From Mycobacterium lentiflavum (GTDB lineage: Bacteria > Actinomycetota > Actinomycetes > Mycobacteriales > Mycobacteriaceae), in contig NZ_CP092423.2 in assembly GCF_022374895.2 (NCBI RefSeq), positions 5,766,001 through 5,830,000 of the forward strand: DNA of 64,000 nt, written 5' to 3'. A model generated the notes under the pieces. The model saw only the letters and a program-made list of their open reading frames with translations. It made no database searches and was not told where the DNA came from. The translations under genes were made by a program, and so were the position numbers. Below are positions 12,276 to 24,410 of the stretch, piece after piece (position 1 is the stretch's first letter; each line of letters opens with the position of its first letter).

Positions 12276-14225
12276 TCACTCGCGGGGGGGCGGTGGACTC
12301 GGTTCCGGCACCGGCAGGCCACACCTGGCGAGTTCGTAGAGCGGGACGCGGTCGATCCGGTAGGCGGTGAATTCGAAGGAGTGCAAGAAGTTTGAGACGA
12401 ACCGGTGCAGCGACATCGGGGCGCGCACCGACGCCAGCACCGCCTTGGTCTCCGGGCACTGCAACGCGGCCACCGCCTGGGCAACCCAATTCGCATCCAG
12501 ATAGCCCGGAATGCCCGGATACACCTTCACCCACGGGCCGTCGGCGATCACCCAGTCGGGGAAGAGGTTCTTGTCATGCCCGATCCGGCCGTGCGTCAGG
12601 CGCTGCGTGTGCTGGGCGAGCGGGTTCGCCAACCCGATCTGGTCGATCACCCGGACATCGAGCCCGACGTTCATGCCCAGCATGCCCAGGTTGGTGAAAA
12701 ACACTGCGTGTTGCGGCTTTTGCGGCGGTTTGCTGTCGGGGGGGCTGCCTGGGGCCGGCGGCGGCTGCTGCGCCTGGGGCACGATGTCCCACTGAATGTA
12801 GTTGCCGGACGGCAACAGCAACGCCCCGTCCGGGGTGTTGTCCAGGGCCGCCAGCACCGCCGCCATCCTCGGGTAATCGAGGTAATCGGAGGCGGTCAAC
12901 GGGTGCGCATGCCCGGTCGCCTGGGCGTAGAAGCGGCGTTCGTCGACGATGCCGCTGTAGGTCACGTGGGTGGCGTCGTAACCCATCCCCGGCGAGTTTG
13001 CTGCCCACAGCGACCACCCCGCGATACCCAGCCACAGCAGGCTGGCGGCACCGGCCAGCCAGTAGCCCGTTTCGCGGGAATAGTCCTGCCCGTCGGGGAT
13101 CAGCACGGGGATCACGGCGACTGGCGCCAGCAAACAAAATAGCGGTGCCAGTAGTACCCGCGCGTGCATGAAATCGCCGCCCTGCCGGGTCCAGTAGAGG
13201 GCCTGCAGCAACCCACTCACGAGGACGAAGGCCACCACCGCGGGTGGGCTTTGGACGGCCCGCGCCACCCGGCCGTAGTTCGGCGCGAGCATCGGTCGCA
13301 AGAACGACGGCCGCCGACGCGCCATCATCAGCAGCAACCCCAGCGGGACCAGCAGCAGCACCGGCAGCCAGACGGCGTAGGGCGAGATGAAGTTCGACAG
13401 GTAGATCATGCCCTGGGACCACTTGTCACCAGCGGCGTCCTTGGCCAACGCGGTCCCGGGCACCAGCAAGCCGTAGTAGCCCATCCGGAAGATCTGGTAG
13501 GCCACCGGAAGCAACCCGCCTGCCACGACGATCAGCACTCGCCGGCGCCAGGTCCGGGCCGCGATCAGCATCATGATCAGAGCCAGGCCGCCCATCAGCG
13601 CCAGCTCAGGACGCACCAGCACGCTGAACCCCGCGACGAAGGCCAGCACCCCGAGGTACACGTCGTTATCCGGCCGGTTCCGCAGCGGCTGCGCCCAGCG
13701 CACCATCATCCACCACAGCAACCCCAGGTACGCCAGCGTCAGCCCACTCTCCAGCCCTGAGGTGGCGAAGTCTCGTGCCGGGGGCAACGCGATGTAGATC
13801 AGCGCCCCGGCGGGCAGCATGATCGCCTCGCGTCCGCGCAGGCTGGGCGCGTAGAGCCGACCGGCGCCCAGCATCAGCAGCACCACACCCGAGACGGAAA
13901 GCGCCAGCGCCAGCGCCAGCGCGACGTACTCCATGCGCACCGGTCCGCCGACCCAGCTTCCGATGTACATCAGGTAGGTCCACGCCGTGGAGGTGTTCGC
14001 CTCGACCCGCTCACCCTGGTTGAAAACCGGCCCGTTGCCGGCCAGCAGGTTGCGTACCGTGCGCAACACGATCAGTCCGTCGTCGGCGATCCAGCGCCGC
14101 TCCCAGGCTCCCCAGCCGAACAGCACGGCGACCACCGCCACGCTCACCCATAGGCTGACCCGAACCGAGGTTTCGTAGGCGAACGGCGGCCGGTTGCCCC
14201 GCCCGACCCTGGGCCGGCGGCGCAT
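12276..14225 (-). CDS. aftB: Arabinofuranosyltransferase AftB
   Basis: This GT-C membrane glycosyltransferase adds the terminal beta-1,2-arabinofuranose residues to arabinan, using decaprenyl-phospho-arabinose. It has 649 residues from ATG 14225. An adjacent in-frame GTG at 14228 is equally possible. M. tuberculosis annotations start about 20 residues later, but no valid start codon exists here at that place. The GT-C loop motif with paired Asp (RRWIADDGL) lies after the first membrane segment, followed by the conserved NQGERVEANTSTAWTYL. Some ten hydrophobic segments precede a soluble C-terminal domain ending in PSPPPPRE. It starts 40 bp after the ubiA stop, in the same operon. Confidence 0.95.
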   Translation of the reverse strand: MRRRPRVGRGNRPPFAYETSVRVSLWVSVAVVAVLFGWGAWERRWIADDGLIVLRTVRNLLAGNGPVFNQGERVEANTSTAWTYLMYIGSWVGGPVRMEYVALALALALSVSGVVLLMLGAGRLYAPSLRGREAIMLPAGALIYIALPPARDFATSGLESGLTLAYLGLLWWMMVRWAQPLRNRPDNDVYLGVLAFVAGFSVLVRPELALMGGLALIMMLIAARTWRRRVLIVVAGGLLPVAYQIFRMGYYGLLVPGTALAKDAAGDKWSQGMIYLSNFISPYAVWLPVLLLVPLGLLLMMARRRPSFLRPMLAPNYGRVARAVQSPPAVVAFVLVSGLLQALYWTRQGGDFMHARVLLAPLFCLLAPVAVIPVLIPDGQDYSRETGYWLAGAASLLWLGIAGWSLWAANSPGMGYDATHVTYSGIVDERRFYAQATGHAHPLTASDYLDYPRMAAVLAALDNTPDGALLLPSGNYIQWDIVPQAQQPPPAPGSPPDSKPPQKPQHAVFFTNLGMLGMNVGLDVRVIDQIGLANPLAQHTQRLTHGRIGHDKNLFPDWVIADGPWVKVYPGIPGYLDANWVAQAVAALQCPETKAVLASVRAPMSLHRFVSNFLHSFEFTAYRIDRVPLYELARCGLPVPEPSPPPPRE

Positions 14226-14265
14226 CACCGTGCCGTTGAAGCGCTTCAGCGCATCCAGACCCGGG

Positions 14266-15177
14266 CTAGCCGAACGCAACGGCGGCACCAACTGTTGCGA
14301 TCCACGCCAGGAACAGCAGCTGCAACACCCGGTCACGCAGCGCGATTTCTTCGGGCTCGCCGGCCAGTCCGCCGTCGACGTCGACCGCGTAGCGCAGGAC
14401 CGCAATGGTCAGCGGAACCATCGACACCGCGTACCAGGAGCCCGAACCGCGGTCCCGCTCAAACGCCCATAACCCGTAGCACATCACGAATGCCGTCGCC
14501 GACATCGTCCAGACGAATCGCAGGTAGGTGCTGGTGTAGCTTTCCAGCGACTTGCGAATCGCCGCGCCGGTGCGCTCGGCCAGCTGCAGTTCGGCATAGC
14601 GCTTGCCGGCCGCCATGAACAGCGACCCGAACGCCATGATCAGCAGGAACCACTGGGACAGCGGGATGTCGGTGGCCGCACCCCCGGCGATCGCCCGGAG
14701 CAGATAGGCCGACGACACGATGCAGATGTCCAGCACCGCTTGGTGTTTGAGGCCGAAGCAGTAGGCCAGCTGCATCGCGAGGTAGACGCCCATCACGACC
14801 GCGAGGTTCGGCGTCAGCCAGAAGGAAATTCCCAGCGAGGCCGCAGCCAGCACCACGGCCAGGGTGTAGGCCAGCCATTCGGGCACGACGCCGGCCGCGA
14901 TCGGACGGAACCTTTTGGTGGGGTGCTCCCGGTCGGCCTCGACATCGCGGACGTCGTTGATCAGGTAGATCGCCGAGGCCGCCAGGCTGAACACGACGAA
15001 GGCCACGGAGGCCTTGGTCAGCACATCCACGTAGTCGTACCGGACCCCGTGCCCCGCCGCGGCGACCGGCGCGGCAAGCACGAGCACGTTCTTCACCCAT
15101 TGACGCGGGCGCATCGCCTTGATCACGCCGGTGATCAGGTTGGCCGGAGGTTTTCCGGTCACCACGTCTTCGCTCAT
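14266..15177 (-). CDS. ubiA: Decaprenylphosphoryl-5-phosphoribose synthase (UbiA)
   Basis: It transfers decaprenyl phosphate to phosphoribose diphosphate, the first committed step to the arabinose donor DPA. It has 303 residues and about nine membrane segments. The UbiA-family Asp motif appears as NDVRDVEADREHP, with a second conserved segment around GLKHQAVLDICIVSSAYLLR and the basic cytosolic stretch AGKRYAEL. I chose ATG 15177, with AGGTG eight bases upstream. An in-frame GTG at 15186 would add three residues but is poorly spaced. The gene begins 11 bp after the Rv3807c stop. Confidence 0.95.
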   Translation of the reverse strand: MSEDVVTGKPPANLITGVIKAMRPRQWVKNVLVLAAPVAAAGHGVRYDYVDVLTKASVAFVVFSLAASAIYLINDVRDVEADREHPTKRFRPIAAGVVPEWLAYTLAVVLAAASLGISFWLTPNLAVVMGVYLAMQLAYCFGLKHQAVLDICIVSSAYLLRAIAGGAATDIPLSQWFLLIMAFGSLFMAAGKRYAELQLAERTGAAIRKSLESYTSTYLRFVWTMSATAFVMCYGLWAFERDRGSGSWYAVSMVPLTIAVLRYAVDVDGGLAGEPEEIALRDRVLQLLFLAWIATVGAAVAFG

Positions 15178-15188
15178 CTCGGCCACAC

Positions 15189-15699
15189 CTATCTCGACTT
15201 TCTATCGAGCCAGAGTGCAAGGCGAGCGACCGCGGCGCCGAGCGCCACGCCGAAAGCAACGTCGCTGGGATAGTGCACGCCCAGCAGTATCCGCGACACC
15301 GCCATCGGGGGAACCAGCACCACTGGCAGCGGCAGACCGGTGGCCCGGCCCATCAGGATCGCGGCGGCCGTCGTGGAGGTGGCATGCGCGGACGGGAAGC
15401 TGAGTTGACTGGGAGTACCGACATTGACCCGCACGGCCGGATCGTGCGGGCGTTTGCGTCGCACCATCCGCTTGATCAGCACGGCGGCCGCATGCGCGGC
15501 GAACGTGCCGGCCGCGGCGACCAGCCATTCCCGCCGGCGGCGCTCCCACAACAGGGCGCCGAGCAGTTCGACGATCAGCCACCCGACGCTGTGCTCGCCG
15601 AAGTGCGACATTCCGCGCGCGACGGCCAACACCCCGGGGCGGCCAGCCAGTGCCGACTGAACGGCGACCATCGCGGCCACTTCGCCGCGCGGCGCCGGT

Positions 15700-15707
<8 letters not shown>
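15189..15707 (-). CDS. PAP2-family phosphatase, candidate DPPR phosphatase (Rv3807c type)
   Basis: It has 172 residues and several membrane helices. The three PAP2 motifs are present: KRMVRRKRP, PSAHATS and SRILLGVHYPSD, with the expected Arg, Ser/His and Arg/His/Asp residues. Its place between glfT2 and ubiA suggests dephosphorylation of decaprenylphosphoryl-5-phosphoribose in arabinose donor synthesis; that role is an inference from context. The start ATG 15707 lies inside the glfT2 stop region, an 8-bp overlap. An upstream extension of the frame is only the antisense of glfT2 coding and was rejected. Confidence 0.88.
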
Positions 15708-19034
<3,327 letters not shown>

Positions 19035-20132
19035 GTGCCGAACCGACGCCGTCGCAAGCTCTCGACAGCCATGAGCGCGGTCGCCGCCCTGGCAGTGGCG
19101 AGTCCATGCGCTTACTTCCTTGTTTACGAATCGACCGCCAGCGGTAAGCCGGTCGAGCACCACGATTTCAAGCAGGCAGCCGTCATGACCGACCTGCCCG
19201 GCGAGCTGGTGGGCGCGCTGACTCAGGGTCTGTCCCAGTTCGGGGTCAACCTGCCGCCGATTCCCGCCCTGGGTGGTGCCGGCACCGGGACGACGGGCCT
19301 GGGGACCACCGGGCTGACCAGCCCGGGCCTGGGCACTCCGGGCCTTGGGGCCACCGGTCTGACCAGCCCGGGTCTGGGCACTCCGGGTCTGACGAGTCCA
19401 GGTCTGACGAGTCCGGGTCTGACTAGCCCCGGCCTGACGAGTCCGGGCTTGACTAGCCCCGGCCTGACGAACCCCGGCCTGACCCCCGGTCTCACCAGCC
19501 CGGGTCTGACACCCGGTGCCGCGCCCAGTGCGCTGACGCCCGGTGTACCCGGTACGCCGACCACTCCCGGGATGCCTACCATGCCGGGCGCGGGGCTCAA
19601 CCCGGCGCTGGCCAACCCCGGGCTGACCAGCCCGGCCGGACTGACTCCCGGTGGCCTGGGCGCTTCCAACGAGGTGCCCATCAGTGCGCCGATGGACCCG
19701 GGTGCCGACGGCACCTACCCGATCCTGGGTGACCCGTCGACGCTGGGTGGCGGTTCGCCGATCGGCGGTGCCAGCACCGGCAGCAGCGGCGGTGGCGGCC
19801 TCGTCAACGACGTGATGCAAGCCGCTAACCAGCTCGGCGCTGGTCAGGCCATCGACCTGCTCAAGGGCCTGGTGATGCCGGCCATCATGCAGGCTCAGGG
19901 CGGCGCGGCCGGTGCGCTGCCGGGTGCCGCGGGCGCCCTGCCGGGTGCGGCCGGTGCGCTCCCGGGTGCCGCCGGTGCGCTCCCGGGTGCCGCCGGTGCG
20001 CTGCCGGGTGCGGCTGCGGCCCTGCCGGGTGCGGCTGCGGCCCTGCCGGGTGCGGCCGGTGCGCTGCCGGGTGCCGCGGGCGCCCTGCCGGGCGCGGCCG
20101 CGGCGCTTCCCCCGGCGCTGCCTCCCGTCTAA
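19035..20132 (+). CDS. erp: Exported repetitive surface protein Erp (PirG)
   Basis: It is a cell-surface protein needed for full virulence and envelope properties in pathogenic mycobacteria. It has 365 residues from GTG 19035, well beyond the M. tuberculosis length of about 284. The conserved N-terminal signal region PNRRRRKLSTAMSAV is followed by a hydrophobic core. A middle region at about residues 91-162 carries PGLTS pentapeptide repeats, the Erp hallmark. The conserved GADGTYPILGDP and GGGGLVNDVMQ segments follow. Residues 291-360 are a second array of ten AAGALPG-type heptads that I do not recall in the M. tuberculosis protein. A strong terminator follows. Confidence 0.96.
   Translation: MPNRRRRKLSTAMSAVAALAVASPCAYFLVYESTASGKPVEHHDFKQAAVMTDLPGELVGALTQGLSQFGVNLPPIPALGGAGTGTTGLGTTGLTSPGLGTPGLGATGLTSPGLGTPGLTSPGLTSPGLTSPGLTSPGLTSPGLTNPGLTPGLTSPGLTPGAAPSALTPGVPGTPTTPGMPTMPGAGLNPALANPGLTSPAGLTPGGLGASNEVPISAPMDPGADGTYPILGDPSTLGGGSPIGGASTGSSGGGGLVNDVMQAANQLGAGQAIDLLKGLVMPAIMQAQGGAAGALPGAAGALPGAAGALPGAAGALPGAAGALPGAAAALPGAAAALPGAAGALPGAAGALPGAAAALPPALPPV
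19305..19520 (+). repeat. PGLTS pentapeptide-coding repeat in erp
   Basis: The coding sequence consists of near-identical 15-bp units encoding PGLTS and variants (PGLGT, PGLTN, TGLTS). The number of such units varies between mycobacterial species and is a candidate for slippage variation. The complementary strand also reads open with repeats; that is a composition effect. Confidence 0.85.
19905..20114 (+). repeat. Ten-unit 21-bp tandem array in the 3' end of erp
   Basis: Ten consecutive 21-bp units encode heptads of the form AAGALPG or AAAALPG (Erp residues 291-360), the last ending in PP. The units differ mostly at third codon positions (GGTGCGCTGCCGGGTGC types), so the array is repeated at both the DNA and protein level. 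Confidence 0.9.
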
Positions 20133-20154
20133 AACTTCGGGGGTCCTGTCACCT

Positions 20155-20193
20155 GACGGCACCGCAGAGTCACCAATCCTCTGCGGTGCCGTC
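20155..20193 (+). terminator. Perfect 15-bp hairpin after erp
   Basis: The arms GACGGCACCGCAGAG and CTCTGCGGTGCCGTC pair perfectly around a 9-nt loop. The hairpin starts 22 bases after the erp stop and is followed by a short run with several T residues (GAACAGTTTCC). It is a confident intrinsic-type terminator for erp. Confidence 0.85.
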
Positions 20194-20274
20194 GAACAGT
20201 TTCCGGACCGGTTTTGACACGCGGAAAACGTGTCGCCTCATTAATAACATCAGAAACACACGTAACATCAGCTG

Positions 20275-21927
20275 GTGTTGTCTCGCCACCGTCCGCCCAC
20301 GATGTTGCTGACGGCCATCGCGGCGACGGTAGTACTGGTCTCGGCGGTTGCGGACCTAACCCGCGACCACGGCGCGCCCGCCGCCGCTCGGCCGAGTCAC
20401 GACACCAAGCTCGCCGAGCAGCCGCTGGTCGGGCTCGGCGGCGGGGTCACCGTTCGTGAAGTCACCCAGGAGACGCCGTTTTCGCTGGTCGCGCTCACCG
20501 GCGACCTGGCCGGCACCTCTACCCGGGTGCGGGCCAAGCACCCCGACGGTTCGTGGGGGCCCTGGTACCAGACCGAATACGAGACCGCGGCGCCGGACAA
20601 CGGCCCACCGGCCGGCGAATCGGCCCCGCCACCCGGACCCACCGAGGGACCCCGCAGCACCGATCCGGTGTTCGTCGGGACCACGACGACCGTGCAGATC
20701 GCGGTCACCCGCCCGCTCGACGCCGCGGTAACCGTGGCGGTACCACCCGCCGCACCGGTCAACGATCTGGGTTACCGGCCCGCCTCGCGGGAACAGCCGT
20801 TCGGACAGAACATCTCCGCGATCCTCATCTCCCCGCCGCAGGCGCCGACACAGTGGACGCCGCCGGCCGGAGTCGTGATGCCCGGCCAGGCACCGCCCAT
20901 CATCAGCCGGGAGGAATGGGGCGCCGACGAGTCGCTGCGATGCGGTAGTCCCCAGTACGACAACGGGATTCGCGCAGCAGTCATCCATCACACCGCGGGC
21001 AGCAACGACTACTCGCCGCTCGAATCGGCGGGCATCGTCAAGGCCATCTACACCTACCACAGCAAGACATTGGGCTGGTGCGACATCGCCTACAACGCGC
21101 TGGTCGACAAGTACGGCCAGGTGTTCGAAGGCAGCGCCGGCGGTCTCACCAAGGCCGTCGAGGGCTTCCACACCGGCGGCTTCAACCGCAACACCTGGGG
21201 TGTCGCGATGATCGGCAACTTCGACGACGTGCCGCCGACCCCGCTGCAGCTTCGCTCGGTCGGCCGGCTGCTGGGCTGGCGCCTGGGCCTGGACGGCGTC
21301 GACCCCAAGGGCACGGTGACACTGGAGTCCGCGGGCAGCCACTACACCACCTACCCGGCCGGCGCCGTTGCGACGCTGCCGACCATCTTCACCCACCGCG
21401 ACGTCGGCAACACCGACTGCCCCGGCAACGCCGCCTACGCGCTGATGGACGAAATCCGGGATATCGCATCCCATTTCAACGACCCGCCGGAGGAATTGAT
21501 TAAGGCGCTGCAGGGCGGCGCGATCTACCAGCACTGGCTGGAGCTGGGTGGGATGAACAGCGTGCTGGGCGCGCCCACCTCGCCGGAGGACAACGCCGAA
21601 GGCGACGCCCGCTACTCCACCTTCGCCAGGGGCGCGATGTACTGGTCGCCGGCGACCGGAGCACAACCCGTCACCGGCGCGATCTATGACGCCTGGGCCG
21701 CACAGAGCTACGAGCGCGGCCCGCTCGGCTTGCCGACCAGCGCCGAAATCCAAGAGCCGCTGCAGATCACGCAGAACTTCCAGCATGGCACGCTGAACTA
21801 CAACCGTCTCACCGGCGACGTCAACCAGATCCTCGACGGGATCACCACCCAGCTCTCTGGACAAGCGCCCAGCGCCCCGGCCGTCCCGCCGGAACACTTC
21901 TCGCTGCCGACCCATCCGGACGCCTGA
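20275..21927 (+). CDS. PGRP/amidase-2 domain secreted protein with LGFP repeats (Rv3811 type)
   Basis: It is a likely exported N-acetylmuramoyl-L-alanine amidase-like protein acting on peptidoglycan. It has 550 residues from GTG 20275. An N-terminal signal segment (LLTAIAATVVLVSAVA) precedes a beta-rich region. The PGRP/amidase-2 domain spans about residues 205-400: ISREEWGADE, VIHHTAGSNDY with the zinc His, GWCDIAYNALVD, and THRDVGNTDCPGN with the second His and Cys ligands. The C-terminal third carries LGFP-type repeats (NSVLGAPTSPE, GPLGLPTSAE). A TAACAT -10 element at 20263-20268 lies six bases before the GTG, suggesting a leaderless mRNA. It is the Rv3811 homologue by position. Confidence 0.9.
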   Translation: MLSRHRPPTMLLTAIAATVVLVSAVADLTRDHGAPAAARPSHDTKLAEQPLVGLGGGVTVREVTQETPFSLVALTGDLAGTSTRVRAKHPDGSWGPWYQTEYETAAPDNGPPAGESAPPPGPTEGPRSTDPVFVGTTTTVQIAVTRPLDAAVTVAVPPAAPVNDLGYRPASREQPFGQNISAILISPPQAPTQWTPPAGVVMPGQAPPIISREEWGADESLRCGSPQYDNGIRAAVIHHTAGSNDYSPLESAGIVKAIYTYHSKTLGWCDIAYNALVDKYGQVFEGSAGGLTKAVEGFHTGGFNRNTWGVAMIGNFDDVPPTPLQLRSVGRLLGWRLGLDGVDPKGTVTLESAGSHYTTYPAGAVATLPTIFTHRDVGNTDCPGNAAYALMDEIRDIASHFNDPPEELIKALQGGAIYQHWLELGGMNSVLGAPTSPEDNAEGDARYSTFARGAMYWSPATGAQPVTGAIYDAWAAQSYERGPLGLPTSAEIQEPLQITQNFQHGTLNYNRLTGDVNQILDGITTQLSGQAPSAPAVPPEHFSLPTHPDA

Positions 21928-21961
21928 CTCCGGGCCCCGCACACGGCGCCGACCCGCGTAC

Positions 21962-21967
21962 TAGTCT
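21962..21967 (+). promoter_or_regulatory. Predicted -10 element of the decarboxylase-spermidine synthase gene
   Basis: TAGTCT lies seven bases before the GTG start, the spacing typical of mycobacterial leaderless transcripts. No clear -35 or ribosome-binding site was seen, which fits a leaderless start. Confidence 0.4.
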
Positions 21968-21974
21968 GCGACCT

Positions 21975-23900
21975 GTGCCCGAGACGCCGTATCTGAGCAT
22001 CGATCTGGGTCGGGTGCGCGAGAACTTCCAGGCATTGCGCGCCGCGTTTCCCCAAGCGCAAATCCGCTACGCGGTCAAGGCGAACCCGGCCGAACCGATC
22101 CTGCGCCTGCTGGCCGCGCAGGGCTGCGCATTCGACGTCGCATCGGTCGGCGAGATCGACACCTGCGCCTTGGCCGGGATCGACGGCGGCCTGCTGACGT
22201 TCGGGAACCCCGTCAAGAAGCCCGCCGACGTCGCCCGGGCACAAGCGCGCGGGGTGCGGCGGTTCGCGTTCGACACCGAACAAGGACTCGACGCCATCGC
22301 CGAACGCGCGCCCGCCGCAGCGGTGGAATGCCGTATCGCGCCAGACTTTCCGTCGTCGGTGACCCCGTTCGGCCACAAGTTCGGCTGCGCTGCGGATGCC
22401 GCGGCCGAATTGCTGAACCGGGCCGCGCGGCTGGGACTTCGCCCCGAAGGCGTGTGCTTTCACGTCGGGTCGCAGCAACTCGACCCATCGGCGTGGGATC
22501 TTGGAATTCGCTGTGCTGCAGCTGTATTCGACGATATAGGGGAAAACGGCACGATCAACGTCGGGGGCGGTTTCCCGCTGGCGTACGCGGTTGGCGCGCC
22601 GGATCTCGACGTCATTGCCGAGGCCATCCACGCGGCACTGGCCCGCCACTTCGGCGCGACGCCGCCGCAGCTGGCTATCGAACCCGGACGGGCCATCGCG
22701 GGTTCGGCGGGCACGATCAGCTGCGCGGTGGTCGCGGTGCGGACGGGCACCGACGCCCGGCGCTGGGTGTACCTCGACATCGGCCGCTACGGCGGTCTCG
22801 CCGAGACCGAAAACGAGTACATCCGGTACCGCTTGCGGACCGACCGCGATGGCGATCCCTTCGCCGATGCGGTAATCGCGGGTCCGACCTGCGACGGAGA
22901 TGATGTGCTCTACCAGAGCTATCCGCTTCCGGTCACCCTGAGTCCCGGCGACCGGGTCGAGATCGCCGATGCCGGCGCGTACACCGCGAGCTATTCCTCT
23001 GTGCAATTCAATGGATTCCCGTCATTGCCAACCTATTTCGACGAACCATCGGACAACAGATGGGAGGTCGCCGAACCCCTGGCGCCGGGGCTGACCCGAA
23101 TCTGGGACGTCGCCGAGGTCATCTGCGAAGTCGACACCGAATTCCAGAACCTGGTGATCGGCCGAACCCAGCAGGGCGTGTCGTTGTTCAGCGACGGCGA
23201 ACGTCAGAGCACCGAGTTGAGTCAGCTCGTCTATCACGAGGCGCTCCTGGTACCGGCGCTGCTGCTGGCCGGCCACGTCGATCGGGTGCTCGTCATTGGC
23301 TCGGGCGAGGGCGTGGTCAGCCAGCAGGCGGTATCGGCGGGGGCCACCCACGTCGATCACGTCGACATCGATCGCGAGGCCGTGCGGCTGTGCGCGCGAC
23401 ACCTGCCCTACGGCTACACGGTGGACGAATTACTCAGGGCGGAAACAGGTTCCGGGCCGGTTGCCGTGCACTATTGCGACGGGTGGGAATTCGTGGACCG
23501 CGCCACCACGCAGTACGACGTCGTGGTGATCGATCTTCCCGACGAGCGCACCGAAGCGGTCCAGCATAACCGGCTCTACGGCACCGAGTTCCTGCGACGC
23601 TGCGCGAGGATCGGCCGGGTGGTCGTCGCTCAGGCCGGCTGTCCTACGCTGTGGCGCAATGAATCGCTGCGCGCGTCGTGGCGGCGGTTCCGGGAAACCT
23701 TTCCAACCGTCCTCTATTTCGGTAGCGACGAACACGAATGGGCGTTTCTTTCCGGGCTGACCGAAACTTGCGACGACCCCCTCGCAACGATGTCGGCGCG
23801 CCTGCCGACGCTGCCCTACCGCCCCCAGACCATCGATGCGGACACGCTCGCCGCGTCCACCGTGCCGCCAAAGAGCCTGCGGGACCGCGATTCCCGCTAA
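21975..23900 (+). CDS. Fused ornithine/lysine decarboxylase-spermidine synthase
   Basis: It is a 641-residue two-domain protein. Residues about 1-395 form an alanine-racemase-fold PLP decarboxylase. The PLP lysine is K35 in YAVKANP; HVGSQ (163-167), the Gly loop GGGF (197-200), EPGRA (236-240) and the ODC-type catalytic loop GPTCDGDD (C306) follow. The CDG-D form and LDIGRYGG favour ornithine or lysine over diaminopimelate as substrate. Residues about 396-600 form an aminopropyltransferase: Gly motif VIGSGEG, acidic DIDREAV, DGWEF, and catalytic-type YDVVVIDLPDE. No S-adenosylmethionine decarboxylase is visible nearby. It is convergent with the DUF350/ATP-grasp operon, with 10 bp between stops. 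Substrates are inferred, not shown. Confidence 0.88.
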   Translation: MPETPYLSIDLGRVRENFQALRAAFPQAQIRYAVKANPAEPILRLLAAQGCAFDVASVGEIDTCALAGIDGGLLTFGNPVKKPADVARAQARGVRRFAFDTEQGLDAIAERAPAAAVECRIAPDFPSSVTPFGHKFGCAADAAAELLNRAARLGLRPEGVCFHVGSQQLDPSAWDLGIRCAAAVFDDIGENGTINVGGGFPLAYAVGAPDLDVIAEAIHAALARHFGATPPQLAIEPGRAIAGSAGTISCAVVAVRTGTDARRWVYLDIGRYGGLAETENEYIRYRLRTDRDGDPFADAVIAGPTCDGDDVLYQSYPLPVTLSPGDRVEIADAGAYTASYSSVQFNGFPSLPTYFDEPSDNRWEVAEPLAPGLTRIWDVAEVICEVDTEFQNLVIGRTQQGVSLFSDGERQSTELSQLVYHEALLVPALLLAGHVDRVLVIGSGEGVVSQQAVSAGATHVDHVDIDREAVRLCARHLPYGYTVDELLRAETGSGPVAVHYCDGWEFVDRATTQYDVVVIDLPDERTEAVQHNRLYGTEFLRRCARIGRVVVAQAGCPTLWRNESLRASWRRFRETFPTVLYFGSDEHEWAFLSGLTETCDDPLATMSARLPTLPYRPQTIDADTLAASTVPPKSLRDRDSR

Positions 23901-23910
23901 ACAGTTGCCG

Positions 23911-24378
23911 TCAGAGGATCGCGACCGCCACCACGATGCCGAGCGCGACCTGCGCGGCGGCCACCATCAGCGCCTCATAGTTGAACTCATCGGAGTTGAA
24001 TAACGCGTCCATGTCGATGCCGATCACCATGGTCGCGATCCGCATCATCACCACCTGGGCGACGATGCCCACCAGGCCGAAGACCGCCGAGCCCACCAAC
24101 CCTTCGGCTAGCTTTCCGGACGACGAGTAGATCGCCAGCACGACGATCAACGCCATGCTCACCATTCCCGCGGCGGACACGATGATCGCGTTCGGCTTTC
24201 CGACGTTCACCATCCTGCGCAGCGGACCCGGCGTGGTGAGGTCGATGGCGTAGAACCCGACCAGCATCAGGATCAGCCCGACGATCGCGTACAAGATGAT
24301 GGCGCCCGCGCCACGGCCGAGCACCGCCCAATAGCCCTGGTCCCAATAGCCTGAATTCAGCGCCACGATGTTTGTCAT
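23911..24378 (-). CDS. DUF350 (YjfL-like) integral membrane protein
   Basis: It has 155 residues and four predicted membrane helices (about 22-45, 62-85, 92-115, 128-155). The DUF350 hallmark in the first helix appears as FYAIDLTTPG, an Asp and Thr inside or at the edge of the membrane. An acidic loop with a conserved-looking phenylalanine follows near MDALFNSDEFNYEA. The start ATG 24378 has GGAG upstream. It is the last gene of a three-gene minus-strand operon, 32 bp after the ATP-grasp gene. In E. coli, DUF350 YjfL sits with DUF1190 YjfM and ligase-like YjfC, the same three families as here. No biochemical function is established to my knowledge. Confidence 0.88.
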   Translation of the reverse strand: MTNIVALNSGYWDQGYWAVLGRGAGAIILYAIVGLILMLVGFYAIDLTTPGPLRRMVNVGKPNAIIVSAAGMVSMALIVVLAIYSSSGKLAEGLVGSAVFGLVGIVAQVVMMRIATMVIGIDMDALFNSDEFNYEALMVAAAQVALGIVVAVAIL

Positions 24379-24410
24379 CGGTGATCAACTCCGTTCACTT
24401 GCTCACAAGT

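Noticed and set aside
19223-19714. A 163-aa repeat-rich reading frame on the minus strand opposite erp
   Set aside because: The PGLTS-coding repeats read open on both strands because of composition. The plus-strand frame has the signal peptide, ribosome-binding site and Erp motifs.
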